Assembly: GCA_020633195.1 (NCBI GenBank)
Contig: JACKEC010000028.1
Coordinates: forward strand, 1 to 64,000
Reading direction: 5' to 3'
Origin: Sandaracinaceae bacterium
Lineage (GTDB): Bacteria > Myxococcota_A > Polyangia > Polyangiales > Sandaracinaceae
DNA: 64,000 bases
Shown here: positions 41,849 through 50,527 of the stretch, piece by piece
Position numbering within the stretch: the first letter of the stretch is position 1
Layout of the letters: the number at the start of each line of letters is the position of its first letter
Notes under the pieces: generated by a model
The model's input: the letters and a program-made list of their open reading frames with translations, nothing else
Told to the model about the DNA's origin: nothing
Database searches by the model: none
Program-made: the position numbers and the translations under genes

Positions 41849-43135
41849 ATGCGGGCCCGCGCGGCGATCGGAGGCCTGGGGCTCGCGGCGGCGCTGCTGC
41901 TCGCGCCCGAGCCCGCGCTCGCGCGCACCCTCTTCGAGGAGGGCGAGCTCACCCTCGAGCTGCGCTCCGCGTTCAAGGGCAGCCTGCTCCTCGCGATCCC
42001 TTACGCGACCGACCCCGTCTTCTTCCCGGACAGCCCCGGGGGCGCCGGCCTGTTCCGCCTCCGCTTCGACCTGACCGCGAACCTCACCGAGTACTTCACC
42101 GCCTCGGTCGCCTACGAGCACCGCGTCCGCAGCTCCTCGGGCGGCTCGATCGGCACGGGGCTGCTCCCCTCGACGGCGGCCGTCCCCTTCCGGCTCACCG
42201 CGGGCGACTGGGTGCTGATCCAAGACGGCACGTCCTACGTGCACCAGCACGAGCTCGACCGCGCGTATGTGTCGCTGCACTTCGACTTCATGGAGCTGAC
42301 CGTCGGCCGCCAGGCGATCGGGCTCGGCCGTGGCCTGATGTTCAGCGCCGTCGACGTCTTCGCGCCGTTCAGCCCCACCGAGGTCGATCGCGAGTGGCGA
42401 CGCGGCATCGACGCGGTCCACCTCGAGCTGCGCATCCCGCAGATCAGCGAGCTCTCCGCGGACGTCATCGCGGCCTTCGGCGCGGTCGAGGGCGACGAGC
42501 TCACGAGCTGGTCCCTGATCGGCCGCGTGCGCGCGATCCTCGGCGACGTGGACGCGTCGGTGCTCCTCGGCCGCCGCGCCGAGGACAACATCGTGGGCGC
42601 GGTGATCTCGGCCAACCTCGGCGACGCGGAGGTCCACGCGGAGCTCGCGATGTTCGGCACGAACGGCCAGGGCATCGACGGCGGGTTCCTCGGCACCGAC
42701 GCGGTCGTCGCCAAGGGCGTGATCGGCGGCAGCTACGTGATCGACATCGGAAGCGGCCTCCACGTCGCGGCCGAGTACCACTACTCCGGCTTCGGGGTGG
42801 ACAACATCGGGGACGACCCGTCGATCCTCTACGACCCGGCCTTCCAGCTGCGCTTCGCCCGCGGCGACAGCCAGCTCCTCGGGCGCCACGCGATCGCCGC
42901 GAGCGTGAGCTACTCCCTGCAAGACGACTTGAGCGGAGCGATCGCCTACATCCAGAGCCCGGTCGACGGCTCGGGCACGGCCGGGGCGACCTTCACCTGG
43001 AACCAGTCGGACAACGTCACGATCCTCCTCAACGTGTTCGTGCCGTGGGGGACGCCTCCGGAGAGCGGGGTCCCGACGAGCGAGTGGGGCTCGTCGCCGC
43101 TCACGATCTTCCTGCAGGCCCGCCTCTACGATTGA
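41849..43135 (+). CDS. Outer-membrane beta-barrel protein of the ABC operon
   Basis: The 428-residue product has a signal peptide (EPALART) and regularly alternating strands throughout, ending LTIFLQARLYD with the aromatic-containing terminal strand typical of outer-membrane barrels. Features such as HELDRAYVSLHFDFMELTVG with GLGRGLMFS resemble DUF1302/alginate-export-type porins. The ATG at 41849 follows the TetR stop by 4 bp behind GAGGG. It is probably the outer-membrane partner of the LolA-like/FtsX transporter, which would give a complete inner-to-outer membrane path. Confidence 0.8.
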   Translation: MRARAAIGGLGLAAALLLAPEPALARTLFEEGELTLELRSAFKGSLLLAIPYATDPVFFPDSPGGAGLFRLRFDLTANLTEYFTASVAYEHRVRSSSGGSIGTGLLPSTAAVPFRLTAGDWVLIQDGTSYVHQHELDRAYVSLHFDFMELTVGRQAIGLGRGLMFSAVDVFAPFSPTEVDREWRRGIDAVHLELRIPQISELSADVIAAFGAVEGDELTSWSLIGRVRAILGDVDASVLLGRRAEDNIVGAVISANLGDAEVHAELAMFGTNGQGIDGGFLGTDAVVAKGVIGGSYVIDIGSGLHVAAEYHYSGFGVDNIGDDPSILYDPAFQLRFARGDSQLLGRHAIAASVSYSLQDDLSGAIAYIQSPVDGSGTAGATFTWNQSDNVTILLNVFVPWGTPPESGVPTSEWGSSPLTIFLQARLYD

Positions 43136-43159
43136 CCCGCCTGCGGGGCCTGGTAGGGA
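43132..43159 (+). promoter_or_regulatory. Promoter of the FAD oxidoreductase gene (TTGACC-16-TAGGGA)
   Basis: TTGACC (43132-43137) overlaps the stop codon of the barrel gene; a 16-bp spacer leads to TAGGGA (43154-43159), then 6 bp to the ATG at 43166. No ribosome-binding site, so probably leaderless. Confidence 0.55.
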
Positions 43160-43165
43160 TGCGCG

Positions 43166-44356
43166 ATGACCGTCTCCCTGTGGCAGGACCGCTCCTCCGA
43201 GGTGACCCACCGGACCGACTTCGTCGTGATCGGGGCCGGCATCAGCGGCGCGAGCGCCGCGTACTGGCTGGCCTCCCGCGGCGAGAAGGTCGCGCTCGTC
43301 GACGCGGGCCCCGTCGCGGCGGGCGCGTCGGGCAAGAGCGCCGGGATGCTCCTGCTCGGGACGGCCGACCCCTACTCGCGGGTCGTCGATCTGTATGGCC
43401 GCGACCGGGCGCGCGACGTGTGGTCGTTCACCGCCGAGTGCCGCGCGCTCCTGACCGAGCACGTGTTCGGGGCGGGCGAGAACGACGCGGACCTGCGCCT
43501 CGTGCGGACGGGGACGGTCAGCGCGGCCGTCTCCGAGCACGAGCTCTCCGAGATCCGCCGCTCGGGCGAGCTGCTCGTCGCCGACGGCTTCGCGCACGAG
43601 GACCTCGACGCGGCCACGCTGAAGGCGGCGTTCCACGGCGACGCGTTCCTCGGCGGCCTGCGCGACCCCGCCGGGATGACGGTGGACCCGGCGCGCCTGA
43701 CCCGGCGCGTGGTCGGGCTCGCGAAGGATCGCGGCGCCGAGGTCTTCGAGAACCACGAGCTGTTCCGCATCGAGGAGCACGAGGACGGCGTCGTCGCGCT
43801 GACCTCGCGCGGCCGGTTCGAGGCCGAGATGATCCTGCTCTGCACGAACGCGTACTCGCCGCTCGTGCACCCGCACCTCGAGGGCAAGGTGTACCCCGCG
43901 CGCGGCCAGATGCTGGCGACCGAGCCGCTCCCCGAGCGGGTCATCCCCTGGGGCATCTACTGCGACTTCGGCTACGAGTACTTCTGGCAGCTCGACTCCG
44001 GGGAGGTCGTCGCGGGCGGCTGGCGACAGCACTCGGCGGACGCGGAGAAGGGCTACAGCGACGAGACCACGCCCGGCATCCAGGAGGGGGTCTGGGAGTT
44101 CATGCAGCGCGCCGTCCCCGCGCTCCAGGGCAAGCGCGTCACCCACCGCTGGGCCGGGGTGATGGGCTTCTCCGGCGACGGCCTGCCGTTCATCGGCGAC
44201 CTGCCGAGCAAGCCCCGCGTGAAGTACCTCGCCGGCCACACCGGGCACGGCTTCGGCTTCGGGTTCCTCGCGGCCAAGAAGCTCGTCGACCTCGCCCTCG
44301 AGGGCGACCCCATCGGCTGGCTCGGCGCCGGCCGCCTCACCCTCCAGGGCGCCTGA
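43166..44356 (+). CDS. FAD-dependent oxidoreductase (DAO family)
   Basis: The 396-residue protein begins with the FAD-binding motif VVIGAGISGASAAYWLASRG and ends with the DAO signature GHTGHGFGFGFLAAK. In between are YPARGQMLATEPL and HRWAGVMGFSGDGLPFIGDL, typical of glycine/D-amino-acid oxidase and GcvT-linked amine oxidases. It should oxidise an amino acid or secondary amine, giving H2O2 or passing electrons on. It is cytosolic with no signal peptide. It stands alone with its own promoter, converging on the receiver gene 4 bp away. Confidence 0.92.
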   Translation: MTVSLWQDRSSEVTHRTDFVVIGAGISGASAAYWLASRGEKVALVDAGPVAAGASGKSAGMLLLGTADPYSRVVDLYGRDRARDVWSFTAECRALLTEHVFGAGENDADLRLVRTGTVSAAVSEHELSEIRRSGELLVADGFAHEDLDAATLKAAFHGDAFLGGLRDPAGMTVDPARLTRRVVGLAKDRGAEVFENHELFRIEEHEDGVVALTSRGRFEAEMILLCTNAYSPLVHPHLEGKVYPARGQMLATEPLPERVIPWGIYCDFGYEYFWQLDSGEVVAGGWRQHSADAEKGYSDETTPGIQEGVWEFMQRAVPALQGKRVTHRWAGVMGFSGDGLPFIGDLPSKPRVKYLAGHTGHGFGFGFLAAKKLVDLALEGDPIGWLGAGRLTLQGA

Positions 44357-44360
44357 GCCT

Positions 44361-44737
44361 TCAGCCTCCGACGAGTCGGCGGACCTGATCGGCGAGCGTC
44401 ATCGGGTCGAACGGCTTGGGGATGATCCCGATCGCGCCGAGCGCCTCGTAGCGCGCGAGCTCGTGGGTCTGGACCTTCGCGGTCATGAAGATCACCGGGA
44501 TGCGCGCCGTCACGGGCCGCTCGCGCAGGCGCGCGAACACCGTCGGCCCGTCGAGCCCGGGCATCATCACGTCGAGGAGGATGACGTCGGGCGCCACGCG
44601 CTCCGCCATCGACAGCGCCTCTTCCCCGAGGACGCGCAGCTCACGTCGAAGCCCCCGACGTTCGCGAGCGCCATCTCCCCGATCATCCGGAGATCGTCGT
44701 CGTCGTCCACGAGCAAGACGGTGCGCACCGAGCCCAC
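44361..44737 (-). CDS. Single-domain response regulator (CheY-like), with a frameshift near 44,626
   Basis: Joining two frames gives a ~125-residue receiver: VRTVLLVDDDDDLRMIGEMAL with the acidic pocket, then the phospho-Asp in VILLDVMMPGLDGP, Thr in VIFMTAK and the conserved Lys in IIPKPFDP. The frame breaks at a run of four C on the plus strand (44624-44627); one more base would restore SCASSGEEALSMAERV. The GTG at 44737 is preferred over the ATG at 44743 because TAGCCT lies exactly 6 bp before it. There is no output domain, so it acts by protein contact. Partner kinase not adjacent. Confidence 0.8.
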
Positions 44738-44743
44738 GCCCAT

Positions 44744-44749
44744 AGGCTA
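44744..44749 (-). promoter_or_regulatory. -10-like TAGCCT before the receiver gene
   Basis: Minus-strand TAGCCT abuts the ATG at 44743 and lies 6 bp before the GTG at 44737. The 6-bp spacing matches other genes and supports the GTG start. Confidence 0.4.
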
Positions 44750-44791
44750 AACCAACCCACCGAGTTTGGCGCATACGTGCGCATTGGAACC

Positions 44792-44858
44792 CGGGTGGGA
44801 GCGCGAGCCGGCTTTGCCGGTCGCGCGGGAGGGTTTGGAACAAACCCTCCAGAAAATC
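44792..44858. repeat. 67-bp direct repeat, copy 1 (stem-loop rich)
   Basis: This 67-bp unit is identical to 44954-45020. It contains two hairpins: GAGGGTTTG/CAAACCCTC with a 3-base loop and CCGGC/GCCGG around TTT. No coding function is apparent; it lies between the receiver gene and amtB. Confidence 0.9.
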
Positions 44859-44953
44859 GAGACCAGCCCGCGCGAAGCGCGGGCGTTGGTCGAGGGGCCC
44901 CGCCGCGGAGCGGTGGGTCGAGCCGTAGGCGCGCAGCGCCGAAGGCTCGTACT
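44859..44953. repeat. Stem-loop spacer between the 67-bp repeats
   Basis: This 95-bp spacer folds into further hairpins: GCCCGCGC/GCGCGGGC with a GAA loop (extended by GACCA/TGGTC), CCGCCGC/GCGGTGG, and GAGCC-GGCGC/GCGCC-GGCTC with internal loops. Together with the two flanking repeats it makes a cassette of about five hairpins in 230 bp. Confidence 0.75.
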
Positions 44954-45020
44954 CGGGTGGGAGCGCGAGCCGGCTTTGCCGGTCGCGCGGGAGGGTTTGG
45001 AACAAACCCTCCAGAAAATC
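44954..45020. repeat. 67-bp direct repeat, copy 2 (stem-loop rich)
   Basis: Exact second copy of the unit at 44792-44858, 162 bp away. Its last two bases are part of the amtB stop codon, so it forms the immediate 3' end of the amtB mRNA. No T-run follows the hairpin on the minus strand, so it is not a standard intrinsic terminator. Confidence 0.9.
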
Positions 45021-46323
45021 AGTGCGCGGGGTCGGCGACGGGCTCGCCGACGGGCGGGCTGCCGTGGGGCACGTCGCCGGAGACCAGCGAGAAGCCGCCG
45101 TCCTCGCGGCCGTAGGCTTCGACGCCGCACTCGGCGAGGTCGAGGCCCTCGATCTCGTGCTCGAGGCTGACGCGGACGCCGACCGACTTGGCCATCGCGA
45201 ACCAGATCGCGTAGCCGGTCACGAAGGCGAAGCCGACGCAGAGGAGCACGCCCATGGCCTGCGCCCCGAGCAGGGCGAAGCCGCCGCCGTGGAAGAGGCC
45301 CTGGACGTCGCCGGAGCTCGCGAACAGGCCTACCGCCAGGGTGCCGAACACGCCGTTGACGAGGTGGACGGGGATCGCGCCGACCGGGTCGTCGAGCTTG
45401 AGGCGGTCGAGGACCATGACGCCCTCGACGACGAGGACGCCGCCGATGGCGCCGACGATCATCGCCTCGAGCGGCCCGATGACGTCCGCGCCCGCGGTGA
45501 TCGCGACGAGGCCGGCGAGCGCGCCGTTGAGCGCCATCGACAGGTCGAGGCCGCCGACGCGGAGCCGCGTGTGCAGGAGCGCGGCGACGAACCCGGCCGC
45601 CGCGGCGAGGTTGGTGACGAGGATGACCGGGCCGATCGCGTCGGGGTCGGCGGCGAGCGTGCTGCCGCCGTTGAAGCCGAACCAGCCGAGCCAGAGGATC
45701 ACCACGCCGAGCGCGGCGAGCGGGAAGCTGTGCGCGGGCATCGGGCGCGGGCGGCCGTCCTTGCCGTAGCGGCCGTGGCGGGCGCCGATGACCATCACGC
45801 CCGCGAGCGCGAGCCCGCCGCCCACGCCGTGGACGACCGTGCTGCCGGCGAAGTCGTGGAACGAGGTCTCCGCGGCGAGGTAGCCGCCGCCCCACACCCA
45901 GTGGCCGATGATCGGGTAGATGACCGCCGACGCGACCGAGGTGAACACGAGGAAGGGCATCAGCGAGACCCGCTCGGCGACCGCGCCGCTCACGATCGTG
46001 GCGGCGGTGGCGGCGAAGACCAGCTGGAAGAAGAGGAACACGAACAGCGGCAGGCCGTCGGGCGCGTTCGAGACGCTGGCGTCGGCCGCGGGCGCGAACC
46101 CGTCGAGGCCGATCCACGCGCTGCCGCCGCCGAACATGAAGGCGAAGCCGACCAGGTAGAACAGGATCGACGCCACCGCGACGACCGACACGTTCTTGAG
46201 CAGGACCATGACGACGTTCTTGCGTCGACAGAAGCCGCTCTCGACCAGGGCGAACCCCGCGTGCATGAAGAAGACGAGGAAAGCCGAGGTGAGGACCCAG
46301 ACGCTGTCGAGGATCTCCTGCAT
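45019..46323 (-). CDS. amt: Ammonium transporter
   Basis: The 434-residue protein is an Amt/MEP/Rh channel with eleven hydrophobic segments and family motifs: GFALVESGFCRRKN, the conserved HDFAGSTVVHG with one pore His, and FNGGSTLAA. It conducts ammonium/ammonia across the inner membrane. The ~40 C-terminal residues after the last helix are Gly/Pro/acidic and longer than usual. No glnK/glnB PII gene is beside it and no sigma-54 element is visible upstream, so its nitrogen control is not evident here. Confidence 0.95.
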   Translation of the reverse strand: MQEILDSVWVLTSAFLVFFMHAGFALVESGFCRRKNVVMVLLKNVSVVAVASILFYLVGFAFMFGGGSAWIGLDGFAPAADASVSNAPDGLPLFVFLFFQLVFAATAATIVSGAVAERVSLMPFLVFTSVASAVIYPIIGHWVWGGGYLAAETSFHDFAGSTVVHGVGGGLALAGVMVIGARHGRYGKDGRPRPMPAHSFPLAALGVVILWLGWFGFNGGSTLAADPDAIGPVILVTNLAAAAGFVAALLHTRLRVGGLDLSMALNGALAGLVAITAGADVIGPLEAMIVGAIGGVLVVEGVMVLDRLKLDDPVGAIPVHLVNGVFGTLAVGLFASSGDVQGLFHGGGFALLGAQAMGVLLCVGFAFVTGYAIWFAMAKSVGVRVSLEHEIEGLDLAECGVEAYGREDGGFSLVSGDVPHGSPPVGEPVADPAH

Positions 46324-46404
46324 GCGCGGGAGCTTTCGCGGCGAATGTTTCCAGCGGATTTCCTACGCGAAAAATCGGGGGTGCCTCGGAGCCCGGCTCA
46401 CCCT

Positions 46405-46950
46405 ATGTATCGGCCCGTGGCCCAGACCGCTCCGTCGCAGGACCGTACGTTCTACCTGTTCAACGCCGTGCTCTCGGCGGGCGCCCTCGCGTTCCTCGCG
46501 TGGCTCCTGCTGATCAACACGGGCGGCTCCATCGAGGCCGACCTGTCGTTCCTGCCCGCGGTGAACGCCGGCTTGAACTCGCTCGCCGCGGCGCTCCTCG
46601 TCGCCGGGTACGTCGCGATCCGCGGCGGTCGTCGAGACCTCCACAAGTACCTGATGGTCTCGGCGTTCGCCTCGAGCGCCCTCTTCCTCGTGTCGTACGT
46701 GATCTACCACTACGCCGTCGGCGACACGCGGTACACGGGCGAGGGCGCGCTGCGCTACGTCTACCTCGCGATCCTGCTCACGCACGTCTTGTTGTCGATG
46801 ACGGTGGTGCCGCTCGCGCTCAGCGCGTTCTGGTTCGCCTACAAGCGGCGCTTCCCCACGCACAAGAAGATCACGCGCTTCCTGCTCCCGATCTGGCTCT
46901 ACGTGTCGGTCACCGGGGTCGTGATCTTCTTCATGCTCCGCGCCGCCTGA
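46405..46950 (+). CDS. DUF420 membrane protein (YozB/CtaM-like)
   Basis: The 181-residue protein has about five transmembrane helices and the DUF420 pattern: FLPAVNAGLNSLAAALL, then HKYLMVSAFASSALFLVSYV and a late HVLLSM with HKKITRFLLPIWLYVSVTG. DUF420 proteins, named CtaM in Gram-positive bacteria, help assemble cytochrome oxidase; conserved His residues may bind a metal. The start is taken at MYRPVAQ; no ribosome-binding site is clear. Its last 20 bp overlap the end of the convergent P-type ATPase gene. No oxidase genes are nearby. Confidence 0.88.
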   Translation: MYRPVAQTAPSQDRTFYLFNAVLSAGALAFLAWLLLINTGGSIEADLSFLPAVNAGLNSLAAALLVAGYVAIRGGRRDLHKYLMVSAFASSALFLVSYVIYHYAVGDTRYTGEGALRYVYLAILLTHVLLSMTVVPLALSAFWFAYKRRFPTHKKITRFLLPIWLYVSVTGVVIFFMLRAA

Positions 46951-49480
46951 CCTTCAGCGCGTCGAGCGCGAGGACCGGGACGCTGGCGAGCGCGGCGGCG
47001 AGCGCGAGGGAGCTCGCCGCGACCGCGTCGAACGCGAACAGGTCCCGCGCCGCCGGCACGAGGACCGCGATCGCCATCAGCGCGCCGGCCCCGATCGTCA
47101 TGAGCGGGATGGCCGGGTTGCGGCGTCGCAGCGTCGCCCAGAACGGCTCGGTGGCGCTCCGGCTCGCGAGCAGGATCGCGAGGTTGCCGACCACCAGCGC
47201 GACGAAGGCGAGCGCTCGCTCGGTGCCCGCGCCGGCGCCGCTCACCCGCGCGTCCCAGACGAGGTAGAGCGTCGCCGCGAGCACGAGCGCGCCCTGCGCG
47301 ACCGCGAAGCCGATGCGCGTCCACGAGAACAGGTGCTCGGTCCGCGCGCGGGGCGGCCGCGACATCACCCCGGGCCGCGCCGGCTCCATCTCGAGCACGA
47401 TCGAGCACGCCGGATCGATGATCAGCTCGAGGAACACGACGTGGACCGGCGCGACGAGCGGGCCCCACCCGAACAGCACCGGCAGCAGCGCGACGCCCGC
47501 GATCGGGACGTGGACCGCGACGATGTAGCTGACCGCGTTCTTGAGGTTGTCGAAGATGCGGCGGCCCACGCGCACCGCGTCGACGATCGAGCCGAAGTCG
47601 TCGTCGACGAGGACCAGCGCCGCCGCCTCCCGCGCGACGTCGGTGCCCCGCGCCCCCATCGCGATCCCGATGTGGGCGGCCTTCAGCGCCGGCGCGTCGT
47701 TGACGCCGTCGCCGGTCATCCCGACGAGGTCGCCGCGCGCCTCGAACGTCCGGACGATCCGGAGCTTGTGCGCGGGGACGGCGCGCGCGATGACGCTCAC
47801 CTCCCCCAACCGCTTCGCGAGGGACGCGTCGTCGAGCGCCTCGAGCTCGGGGCCGGTGAGCACCTCGGCGGCGTCGAGCCCCGCCGCCGTCGCGATCGAG
47901 CGGGCCGTGTCGGGGTGGTCGCCGGTGATCATCACCACGCGGATCCCCGCCCGGCGGGCGAGCGTGACGGCCTCGCGCGCGTCCTCGCGCAAGGGATCCG
48001 CGAGGCCGACGAGCCCCACCATCTCGAACGGGACGTCGTGCGGGTGCGCGGGCGAGATCGCGGCCCGCCCGCGCGCGACGCCGAGCACCCGGAGCCCCTC
48101 CCGGGCCATCGCCTCGGCGCGGTCGCGCCAGCGCGCCAGGGCCTCGCCGTCGAGGTGGCACAGGTCGAGGATCGCCTCGGGCGCGCCCTTCGTCGCGACG
48201 ACGAGCGCCTCGCCCGCGTCGGTCCGCCACACGTGCGTGACCGCGAGCAGCTCGGGGGTCAGCGGGTACTCCTGCACCTCCTCCCAGCGCGGGTGCAGGT
48301 GCTCGGTCCCCTCGAGCGTCCGCTCGCCGAGCTCGAGGAAGGCCTTCTCCATCGGATCGAACGGGTCGGGCGGGCACGCGAGGATCCCCACCTCGACGAG
48401 CTCGTGGACCGGCTCGGGGAGCTCCGCCGGGGCTCGGGGCGAGATGTCGAGCTCGAGGTCGGGCGCCACGAGCCGGGCGATCATCATGCGGTTCTGCGTC
48501 AGCGTGCCCGTCTTGTCGGTGCACAGGACGTGGACGGCGCCGAGGGTCTCGACCGAGGTCACCCGCCGGGTGAGCACGCGGCTCTTCGCGATGCGCCAGG
48601 CGCCGAGCGCGAGGAACACGGTCAGCACGACGGGCAGCTCCTCGGGGAGCAGCGCCATCGCGAGGGTGATCCCGGAGAGCAGGGCCGCGAGCCAGTCTCC
48701 GTCGAGGAGCCCCTCGAGGACGACGAGCAGCAGCGACAGCCCGATGCCGAGCGCGGCCATCCGGCGGACGACCACGTCCACCTCGCGCTGGAGCGGGGTG
48801 CGGTCCTCGGCGACCTCGGCCAGCGACGCGCCGATGCGACCGAGCTCGGAGCGCGCGCCGGTCGCGAGGATCTCGGCGACGCCTCGCCCCGACACGACGA
48901 GGGTCCCCGAGTAGAGCGACGCCGAGGCCTCCGCGCCAGGGGCCTCCACCCGCTCGGCGTCCGGGTCCGGCGCCTTCGGCACGGGCGCCGACTCGCCCGT
49001 CAGCAACGACTCGTCGAGCTGGAGCACCGTCCCCTCGCGGAGCACCGCGTCGGCGGGCACGCGGTCCCCCTCCGCGACCCGGATCACGTCGCCGACCACG
49101 AGGTCCCGACCCGCGACGGTGCGCGCGACGCCGTCCCGGAGGACGAGCGCGCGCGGGCTCGAGAGGTCGCGGAGCGCGTCGAGGGCGCGAGCCGTGCGCC
49201 CCTCCTGGACCACCGTGATCGTGATGATCACGACCACGAACCCCAGCAGGGTCAGCGCCTCGCGCAGATCGCCGAACGCCAGATAGAGGCTCGCCGCCCC
49301 GAGCAGGAGCAGGAACATCGGCTCGCGGACGACGTCGAGGATCAACCGCAGCGGCGAGCGCGGCGCCTCCTGGGGCAGGACGTTGGGGCCGTCGCGGGCC
49401 AGCCGCGCGGCCGCCTCGGTCTCGGTGAGCCCGGCCCACCGAGGCGCAGCCGACTTCGTTGGCGCGGGCGCGAGGGCCAT
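46931..49480 (-). CDS. Cation-transporting P-type ATPase (P2-like)
   Basis: The 849-residue protein has the full P-type layout: actuator motif LLTGESAPV, phosphorylation site CTDKTGTLTQ, the nucleotide-domain segment KGAPEAIL and the hinge MTGDGVNDAPALKAAHIGIAMG. The membrane helix motif PEELP and FLELIIDPACSIVLEMEP resemble Ca2+/Mn2+-type P2A pumps, but the ion is not certain. There are about ten hydrophobic segments. It exports or accumulates a cation using ATP. The ATG at 49480 has TACTCT 7 bp upstream and no ribosome site. Confidence 0.93.
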   Translation of the reverse strand: MALAPAPTKSAAPRWAGLTETEAAARLARDGPNVLPQEAPRSPLRLILDVVREPMFLLLLGAASLYLAFGDLREALTLLGFVVVIITITVVQEGRTARALDALRDLSSPRALVLRDGVARTVAGRDLVVGDVIRVAEGDRVPADAVLREGTVLQLDESLLTGESAPVPKAPDPDAERVEAPGAEASASLYSGTLVVSGRGVAEILATGARSELGRIGASLAEVAEDRTPLQREVDVVVRRMAALGIGLSLLLVVLEGLLDGDWLAALLSGITLAMALLPEELPVVLTVFLALGAWRIAKSRVLTRRVTSVETLGAVHVLCTDKTGTLTQNRMMIARLVAPDLELDISPRAPAELPEPVHELVEVGILACPPDPFDPMEKAFLELGERTLEGTEHLHPRWEEVQEYPLTPELLAVTHVWRTDAGEALVVATKGAPEAILDLCHLDGEALARWRDRAEAMAREGLRVLGVARGRAAISPAHPHDVPFEMVGLVGLADPLREDAREAVTLARRAGIRVVMITGDHPDTARSIATAAGLDAAEVLTGPELEALDDASLAKRLGEVSVIARAVPAHKLRIVRTFEARGDLVGMTGDGVNDAPALKAAHIGIAMGARGTDVAREAAALVLVDDDFGSIVDAVRVGRRIFDNLKNAVSYIVAVHVPIAGVALLPVLFGWGPLVAPVHVVFLELIIDPACSIVLEMEPARPGVMSRPPRARTEHLFSWTRIGFAVAQGALVLAATLYLVWDARVSGAGAGTERALAFVALVVGNLAILLASRSATEPFWATLRRRNPAIPLMTIGAGALMAIAVLVPAARDLFAFDAVAASSLALAAALASVPVLALDALKVRRRGA

Positions 49481-49487
49481 CGACAGC

Positions 49488-49493
49488 AGAGTA
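49488..49493 (-). promoter_or_regulatory. -10-like TACTCT before the P-type ATPase gene
   Basis: Minus-strand TACTCT lies 7 bp upstream of the ATG at 49480, in the 60-bp divergent gap. Confidence 0.45.
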
Positions 49494-49527
49494 CGCGCGG
49501 GCCGCCGCGGCGCGACCGGCGATGCGA

Positions 49528-49533
49528 TAGGCT
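49528..49533 (+). promoter_or_regulatory. -10-like TAGGCT before the DUF2330 gene
   Basis: TAGGCT lies 7 bp before the ATG at 49541. Same arrangement as the divergent P-type ATPase promoter 35 bp away. Confidence 0.45.
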
Positions 49534-49540
49534 CGGCGCC

Positions 49541-50512
49541 ATGCGCGCTCCCCCGTGGCCGTTGGCCGTCATCGCTCTGGCCCTGGTCACCGCCGCGCTG
49601 ATCCCGCCCCCGGAGGTCTCGGCCTGCGCGGCGCGCGGTCGGCGCGGACCGATCGCCATCGAGGGCGAGGAGGCCTTGATCGTCTGGGACGCCCGCCGGC
49701 ACATGCAACATTTCGTGCGACGTGCAGCGTTCGCGCCCGGCGAGGACTTCGGCTTCCTCGTGCCGACCCCGCATCGGCCGCAGCTCGCCGAGGTCGCCGA
49801 CGAGGTGTTCGACCGCCTCTTCACGATCTATCGCGGCCCGGCCCCGCAGGGCGGAGGCGCGGCTCGCGGCCGGCGCGGCGGGTCCTCGGGGGGCGGGGTT
49901 CGCGTGCTCGAGCGCCGCGTGGTGGCGGGCCTCGACGCCGCGGTCCTCGAGGCGAGCGACGCGCGCGCCCTCGACCAGTGGCTGGCGACGCACGGCTACC
50001 AGTCCGGCGACGCGCTGCGCCGCTGGGTCGCGCCGTACGTCCGGCGCCGCTGGATCGTGACCGCGTTCCGCATCGCGCCCGGCGGCGGCGCGGCGTTCCG
50101 CACACGGTCCATGCGCATGTCGTTCCGCGCCTCGGCGCCGTTCTTCCCGTACTCGGAGCCCGCCGATGGGCCCCACGACCCGCGCCCCTTCCGGGTGAGC
50201 GTGGTCGCCCCCTACCGAACGGCGGCCCGCCTCGGGGACGACGCCTGGGGCGCGCGCGTCGGGTTCGCGGAGCCGGTCGAGACCGACCGCCTCGTCCGCA
50301 CGCTGAGCGGTGTGCTGGGGCCCGACGAGATCCCGGCGAACGCCTGGCTCACCGTCTTCGACGAGCCCGCCTCGGTTCGAGGCACGCTCGACGTCACCTT
50401 CCGCCGCGCGCCGCAGCAAACCCCGGTCGCCGGATCGCTGACGACCCCGCTCCGGCCGCACGGATCGAGCGCCACGGGAGCGGATCCCCTGAATGGCCTC
50501 CAGGGTCTCTGA
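49541..50512 (+). CDS. DUF2330 secreted protein
   Basis: The 323-residue product has a signal peptide ending near PPEVSACA. It then follows the DUF2330 pattern: ALIVWDARRHMQHFVRRAAF, FGFLVPTPHRPQLAEV, a Gly-rich linker, WLATHGYQSGDALRRWVAPYV and WIVTAFRI. DUF2330 is an uncharacterised family of envelope proteins common in Myxococcota. The Cys just after the hydrophobic segment may make it a lipoprotein. Nothing catalytic is evident. Confidence 0.85.
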   Translation: MRAPPWPLAVIALALVTAALIPPPEVSACAARGRRGPIAIEGEEALIVWDARRHMQHFVRRAAFAPGEDFGFLVPTPHRPQLAEVADEVFDRLFTIYRGPAPQGGGAARGRRGGSSGGGVRVLERRVVAGLDAAVLEASDARALDQWLATHGYQSGDALRRWVAPYVRRRWIVTAFRIAPGGGAAFRTRSMRMSFRASAPFFPYSEPADGPHDPRPFRVSVVAPYRTAARLGDDAWGARVGFAEPVETDRLVRTLSGVLGPDEIPANAWLTVFDEPASVRGTLDVTFRRAPQQTPVAGSLTTPLRPHGSSATGADPLNGLQGL

Positions 50513-50527
50513 GCCGCTCGGGTCCCT

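Noticed and set aside
41393..44248. Minus-strand frame of about 950 codons
   Set aside because: Antisense shadow of the TetR, barrel and FAD oxidoreductase genes.
44792..45020. Direct repeats as ends of an insertion sequence
   Set aside because: No transposase frame, terminal inverted repeats or target duplication between or around them; kept only as a structured repeat.
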